DNA of 48,531 nucleotides from an uncultured Bacteroidales bacterium. GTDB taxonomy: Bacteria > Bacteroidota > Bacteroidia > Bacteroidales > Muribaculaceae. Shown here piece by piece: positions 44,912-48,531 of the stretch (positions are counted from its first letter, which is position 1; each line of letters begins with the position of its first letter). The stretch lies in the NCBI GenBank assembly GCA_947573135.1, contig CANPDU010000025.1, positions 1 to 48,531 of the forward strand, written 5' to 3'. The notes beneath the pieces are model-generated. The model saw nothing but the letters and a program-made list of their open reading frames with translations, had not been told where the DNA came from and ran no database searches. The translations under genes were made by a program, and so were the position numbers.

Positions 44912-45823
44912 ATGGCGCGCATACTGTTTATCACCGGACCGACCGCCTCGGGCAAGACGGCTAAGGCTGTGGCCGCGGCGCGGCGTCTCGACGGCGAGAT
45001 CATCAGCGCCGACTCGCGGCAGATCTACCGCGGCATGGATCTCGGCACCGGCAAAGACCTCGGCGAATACGGCAGCGTGGCTTACCACCTGATCGACATC
45101 GCGCCGGCAGGCTACAAATACAATCTCTTCGAGTATCTCCGCGACTTTGACGCCGCCCGGGGCGACATAGAGCGCCGCGGAATGTTTCCCATCGTCTGCG
45201 GCGGCACGGGTCTCTACATCGAGTCGGCGCTGAAAGGGCTCCATCTGCCCGAGGTGCCGGCCGACCCTGAACTCAGAGCATCGCTTGAAAACAAGTCGCT
45301 CGACGAACTGACCGACATGCTCGCATCGATGAAGACGCTCCACAACACGACAGATGTCGACACCGTCAAGCGCGCCGTCAGAGCCATAGAGATCGAAACC
45401 TACTACCGCAGCCATCCCGATGCAGCCTTAGAGGCCAAGCCGTCGCCGCTGACCGACGCCGTGACAGTCGGCATCGACATTCCGCGCGACGACCGCCGAC
45501 GCCGCATCACCGCCCGGCTGAAGGCCCGCCTCGACGCCGGCATGGCCGACGAAGTCAGGAGTCTGCTCGACTCGGGCATAGCCCCCGACGATCTGATCTA
45601 CTACGGACTCGAATACAAATACCTGACGCTCTATGTCACCGGCCGCATGAGCCGCGACGAAATGTTCGTGGCGCTCGAAACCGCCATCCACCAGTTTGCC
45701 AAACGCCAGATGACATGGTTCAGAGGCATGGAGCGCCGCGGTTTTCCGATCCACTGGCTGCGCTGGGACATGCCCGACGACGAATTTGTCGGCGAAGTCG
45801 AAAAACTAATCTCCGATGACTGA
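44912..45823 (+). CDS. miaA: tRNA dimethylallyltransferase
   Basis: Adds a dimethylallyl group to adenosine 37 of tRNAs reading codons that begin with U. The 303-residue protein has the P-loop FITGPTASGKTAKA near residue 5-18, the family motif ISADSRQIYRGMDLGTGKD, and the C-terminal region with YYGLEYKYLTLYV and FAKRQMTWFRGMERRGF, as in Bacteroidetes MiaA. The substrate dimethylallyl diphosphate comes from the pathway that starts with Dxs, also in this window. It overlaps the next gene by 8 bp. Confidence 0.96.
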   Translation: MARILFITGPTASGKTAKAVAAARRLDGEIISADSRQIYRGMDLGTGKDLGEYGSVAYHLIDIAPAGYKYNLFEYLRDFDAARGDIERRGMFPIVCGGTGLYIESALKGLHLPEVPADPELRASLENKSLDELTDMLASMKTLHNTTDVDTVKRAVRAIEIETYYRSHPDAALEAKPSPLTDAVTVGIDIPRDDRRRRITARLKARLDAGMADEVRSLLDSGIAPDDLIYYGLEYKYLTLYVTGRMSRDEMFVALETAIHQFAKRQMTWFRGMERRGFPIHWLRWDMPDDEFVGEVEKLISDD

Positions 45824-46805
45824 GCACCCGATGACATATCTGCTGCTCGTCGCGACAGCGCTTCTTTGCGTCTGTCTGCCAGTCGGCGCGCGTGAGATCT
45901 ACAACTCCCCTGCCGCCGCTATCGGAGCCGGGGTCATCGCCGCCGACACTATGCCCGACGCGTTTGTCGACTGCGACTACCATCTGAGAATAGAGATACC
46001 GCGCGACTGCGCCGACGCCTCGTGGGGTGTGAGAATAAACGCGCCCGGCGGTTCTTCGGTCGACATAGCTCTCCGTCGTCAGGGAAAAGCTTCGGCCGAA
46101 AATGACTACGGTCTGCCGCTCGAAGTGACCGTCAGCCGGCAGGCGCCTGACCGGACGGTCTGCGATCAGGCTGCTTATAAGATCACCGACGACATCAATG
46201 TGAATATCGGAGCATGGTCTCTGACGCTGCAGAAACGTCCGCACGACAGCAGCCTGCTCTGCTCCGTCGGCCAGCGCACGCCGCTGCTCGACATTGACCT
46301 CGGCTTACCGTCTGACTCCGCTAAAACCATAACAGCCTATAGTCTGTCGCCGCTCAGACTCGCGAGACTGTCATGTTTCGTCACCCCGACCGAACGGCTT
46401 TCATCGGCGCGCTTCACAACCGCCGACAGTCTGCTCGACCATCTCGCCGCGTCGGCCGACCCTGTCGAGGGACGCTGGCAATATCTCGACCGCGACACCG
46501 ATCCGCGCCTGCTAAACACCGGCGGCGACTATAGTCTCGCCACCGTCACCGCGGCCGACGGATCGATCGAGATCGTCTACCTCGGCGGCTCGAAGGCAAA
46601 CACCGGATACTGGCGCCCGATGATGCTCAAAGGACGGCTGACGCCGACACCCTTTGTCGGCCACTATGATCTGGTATGGTATGACGCCTACGGAGCGCGC
46701 ATCGACTCCGAGACAAGCGCCGACATCACCGCCGACGGCTCGATAATGCGCCTCAACTTTCCGCTCCACGGCGGCTCGCTCCGCTTCCGCAAGGTCAGGC
46801 CCTGA
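45816..46805 (+). CDS. Exported protein of unknown function
   Basis: Predicted secreted protein of 329 residues with a signal peptide ending near PVGA-REIYN. An internal ATG at 45831 would give a compact signal (MTYLLLVATALLCVCLPVGA) and may be the real start; the first ATG overlaps the miaA stop region. The mature part is beta-rich with several Asp/Gly turns and no catalytic motif I recognise. A late segment (GRLTPTPFVGHYDLVWYDAYGA) suggests one further small domain. Its last 11 bp overlap the end of the PepSY-like gene on the other strand. Confidence 0.72.
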   Translation: MTEHPMTYLLLVATALLCVCLPVGAREIYNSPAAAIGAGVIAADTMPDAFVDCDYHLRIEIPRDCADASWGVRINAPGGSSVDIALRRQGKASAENDYGLPLEVTVSRQAPDRTVCDQAAYKITDDINVNIGAWSLTLQKRPHDSSLLCSVGQRTPLLDIDLGLPSDSAKTITAYSLSPLRLARLSCFVTPTERLSSARFTTADSLLDHLAASADPVEGRWQYLDRDTDPRLLNTGGDYSLATVTAADGSIEIVYLGGSKANTGYWRPMMLKGRLTPTPFVGHYDLVWYDAYGARIDSETSADITADGSIMRLNFPLHGGSLRFRKVRP

Positions 46806-47247
46806 CGTCGGTCGAGCCTGTGATCTGCTGGGTTGAGATATCGTAGGTCAGCGTGTCGGCGAGAAGAACAACAGTGTAGTGCGCGCGATCACGCTCGAGT
46901 CCGAACACATTGTCGAGATTTTCGGTCTCATCAAGATAGTTATAAAGCGCCGGCGGCAGCTGATCGAAGAGCAACACCTGAGGCAGCGGCATGCCGTAGC
47001 CGCTGATCGCCTCCCACTTGCAGTCTTTGCCGAATGTCAGACCCGGGCCGCTGATGATACGCACATGATAGGTCGTCGCCGATTCCGAAAAATCCTCTAT
47101 GCCCGAATTGGGAAAATATTGATTGATAAATTCTGATATTTCTTCAGGTAGTTCGCCCCAGGGCTCATTGTCGCGGCAGGCAGTCATAACAGCCGTCAGA
47201 GGGGTAACCGTCATGATAAGTATTGTGAAGAGAGTCTTTAGTTTCAT
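46795..47247 (-). CDS. PepSY-like lipoprotein
   Basis: Exported lipoprotein of 150 residues, lipobox MTAC with Cys24. The mature part reads LPEEISEFINQYFPNSGI, a start often seen in the PepSY-like (DUF2874-type) periplasmic domain of Bacteroidetes, followed by a beta-strand pattern with two short repeats, of which only one copy is obvious. Such domains may inhibit proteases or bind ligands; no target is known here. Its 3' end overlaps the exported protein gene by 11 bp. Confidence 0.75.
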   Translation of the reverse strand: MKLKTLFTILIMTVTPLTAVMTACRDNEPWGELPEEISEFINQYFPNSGIEDFSESATTYHVRIISGPGLTFGKDCKWEAISGYGMPLPQVLLFDQLPPALYNYLDETENLDNVFGLERDRAHYTVVLLADTLTYDISTQQITGSTDVRA

Positions 47248-47398
47248 CTTGTCGATTGTTAAGCGGTGTTATGAATTATCAACATAAATTATCGGCTCTT
47301 TGTTTCCTCCGGAATGTTAAAACATCGCCCGAAACTCGCTCCACTCCTCACAAAATGACACCCAAACCCCAAAAACTGCTGCAAAACATATAAATAAA

Positions 47399-47431
47399 TT
47401 TGCAAAGGCCTTGTCTGGTATATTATCTTTG
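47399..47431 (+). promoter_or_regulatory. Promoter of the AT-rich exported gene
   Basis: TTTG (47399-47402) and TATCTTTG (47424-47431) are 21 nt apart, giving a full Bacteroidetes-type promoter about 30 nt before the ATG at 47463. Confidence 0.7.
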
Positions 47432-47462
47432 CGAAAATTCGATCATCTAATCCACTATTGCT

Positions 47463-48257
47463 ATGCCTCTCTTCTTGCCTCGGAAAATAATATTCATTGC
47501 TGCAATCGCTGCCGCCGTTGTGTCGCTTACGGCCGGCATAAATCTACCGTCGCACGGCAATAATGTCGTTATTTCGTGCGGACAGAATTCCGAAGACGAA
47601 TTGGACAGCATCGCAAACTATTATCTATATGAAATCGAACAATTATTTTCCCCAAATTTGGACAGAATGTTTGTTGATATAAAAGTTTCAACTGAGAACT
47701 ACCCTTTTATGGATGAACTTGTGGGTTATATTACCGAAACGATAGAATCTTATCCCACCTCGACTTATTCAATGGATGAAATGCGAAACGGAGTCTATAA
47801 TATAGAAATCTATTATTTCCCATACGGAAATGTGAGAACCGAATTAGATCCTTATGCTGGTAGTCAAGCATATTATTATAGCGATATCTTTAATTCTACA
47901 GGATCATATATTATAAAAGTCTGGTTTCATAAAGAAATCAACGTTTTAGATGCTGTCAATTTCAAATACCAAGGGCTTAATTTTGCGACTACGCAGTTCC
48001 TGTTGCCATTTTTCAATGATATTACAGATATCTCAATGTATCCGCTTTATGATTATTTTGATGAAAATGGTTATTGCGCATGGAATTTCATCGTCTTGTG
48101 TGGTCACGTTGTCAAAGCTCAATACGTCAACCATGAATATTATCTATCATCCGATAGTGGCCCGACGGAGATGTATTATGATATGTTTACGAAACAATCG
48201 ATAACAGCGAATGATTTCAGCCAGTATTCTATCACCTATGGATTATTACAGCAATAA
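47463..48257 (+). CDS. AT-rich exported protein of unknown function
   Basis: Protein of 264 residues with an N-terminal hydrophobic segment (about 7-25; IIFIAAIAAAVVSLTAGI), probably a signal peptide. The mature part is unusually rich in Tyr, Asp, Asn and Ile and its codons are much AT-richer than the neighbouring core genes, which suggests horizontal origin. No domain is recognised. Its C-terminal piece (MYYDMFTKQSITANDF) recurs in similar form in the next ORF. The stop overlaps the start of that ORF. Confidence 0.7.
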   Translation: MPLFLPRKIIFIAAIAAAVVSLTAGINLPSHGNNVVISCGQNSEDELDSIANYYLYEIEQLFSPNLDRMFVDIKVSTENYPFMDELVGYITETIESYPTSTYSMDEMRNGVYNIEIYYFPYGNVRTELDPYAGSQAYYYSDIFNSTGSYIIKVWFHKEINVLDAVNFKYQGLNFATTQFLLPFFNDITDISMYPLYDYFDENGYCAWNFIVLCGHVVKAQYVNHEYYLSSDSGPTEMYYDMFTKQSITANDFSQYSITYGLLQQ

Positions 48258-48417
48258 TCGCAATAATGCTGATTATTATGCCTACGGCTTGCCGGTTCAG
48301 GGTTCATATGCCCTATACAGCACGAGCGAAAATCCGCGGTATGCTTATGATCTGAAGACAGGGAAAGTTATTCCATACTCTGAATTTGATGCAGCATTCA
48401 ATAAAATAAAACAATAA
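48238..48417 (+). pseudogene. Possible fragment resembling the preceding protein's C-terminus
   Basis: From the ATG at 48238 the product is MDYYSNNRNNADYYAYGLPV and continues to FDAAFNKIKQ, 59 residues. The segment YAYDLKTGKVIPYSEF aligns by eye with YYDMFTKQSITANDF in the gene just upstream. It has no signal peptide. It may be the remnant of a duplicated paralogue or a frameshifted continuation. I cannot decide which, and it could also be a real small gene. Confidence 0.4.
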
Positions 48418-48444
48418 GGCAGAAACCTGTCACTATGATATAAA

Positions 48445-48510
48445 ATGAAGATAGCGAAAATAATTATAGTTATTGTATCACTACTGTCCACTAAAAATGG
48501 ACGGGGTTAA
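48445..48510 (+). pseudogene. Signal-peptide stub interrupted by a probable IS end
   Basis: ATG at 48445 begins MKIAKIIIVIVSLLS, a good signal-peptide start, then runs into TKNGRG and a stop at 48508. The sequence changes character at about 48486, where the probable IS end starts. A gene for an exported protein therefore appears to be cut there. Confidence 0.45.
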
Positions 48511-48531
48511 AAATTAAATAAATTCGGTTCA
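48486..48531. mobile_element. Probable terminus of an insertion sequence, truncated by the window edge
   Basis: GTCCACTAAAAATGGAC (48486-48502) has 5-bp inverted arms GTCCA/TGGAC and is followed by a GGGG run and A/T-rich sequence to the window edge. Its position right after a broken signal peptide fits the outer end of a transposable element. The family cannot be named from this fragment. Confidence 0.4.

Overview
The window looks like a chromosomal segment of a Bacteroidales gut bacterium, most likely Muribaculaceae-like. I infer this from the protein families, not from a marker gene. Pointers are three DUF4493-type surface lipoproteins (two with a PCMD-like C-terminus), a T9SS-type C-terminal sorting tail, DUF6377-type and LptF/G-RibBA gene arrangements typical of Bacteroidetes, dxs-trkA-trkH order, and promoters of the Bacteroidetes type (-7 TAnnTTTG, sometimes with a -33 TTG/TTTG 19-21 nt upstream). 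Base composition is moderately GC-rich, with clearly AT-richer stretches at about 10-10.3 kb, 30.5-31.5 kb, 32.3-32.8 kb and 47.4-48.5 kb. No tRNA, rRNA, CRISPR array or phage module was seen.

Layout. 0.2-4.5 kb: dnaE and a thioredoxin, closed by a strong terminator. 4.5-7.6 kb (minus): an LptF/G permease followed by ribBA. 7.7-13.7 kb (minus): an operon of three DUF4493-type lipoproteins. 14.0-17.4 kb (plus): mutL and a TPR/DUF6377 membrane regulator. 17.45-17.9 kb: a probable stand-alone non-coding RNA whose terminator T-run doubles as the -33 element of the next promoter. 17.9-19.3 kb: an ATP-grasp-like protein and a convergent small LEA-like protein. 19.4-23.7 kb: priA, a RecA-like ATPase with a repeat-built tail, and a secreted GH43 glycosidase. 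23.8-29.2 kb: a 59-residue membrane peptide, dxs, trkA, trkH and a flavin-binding Nim/PNPOx-family protein.

29.2-36.8 kb is the accessory-looking part: a DUF4143 ATPase with an array of 23-bp repeats in front of its promoter, an outer-membrane beta-barrel, YqgE, a 347-bp MITE with IS5-like ends, a T9SS cargo-like protein, a DNA glycosylase, a cupin, EF-P, a lipoprotein and a 61-residue protein. 36.9-46.8 kb is a long plus-strand run: a receiver/PPDK-ATP-grasp fusion, a coiled-coil protein, dipeptidyl peptidase IV, a membrane protein, miaA and an exported protein. 46.8-48.5 kb holds a PepSY-like lipoprotein, an AT-rich exported protein, a fragment resembling its C-terminus, and a signal-peptide stub that runs into what looks like the end of an insertion sequence.

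Most genes are housekeeping: replication and repair (dnaE, mutL, priA, glycosylase), envelope biogenesis (LptF/G, beta-barrel, lipoproteins), isoprenoid and riboflavin synthesis, potassium uptake, and translation (EF-P, MiaA). The items most worth a second look are the candidate ncRNA with its fused terminator/promoter, the 23-bp repeat array and a similar element in front of the receiver/PPDK gene, the MITE, and the receiver/PPDK fusion itself.
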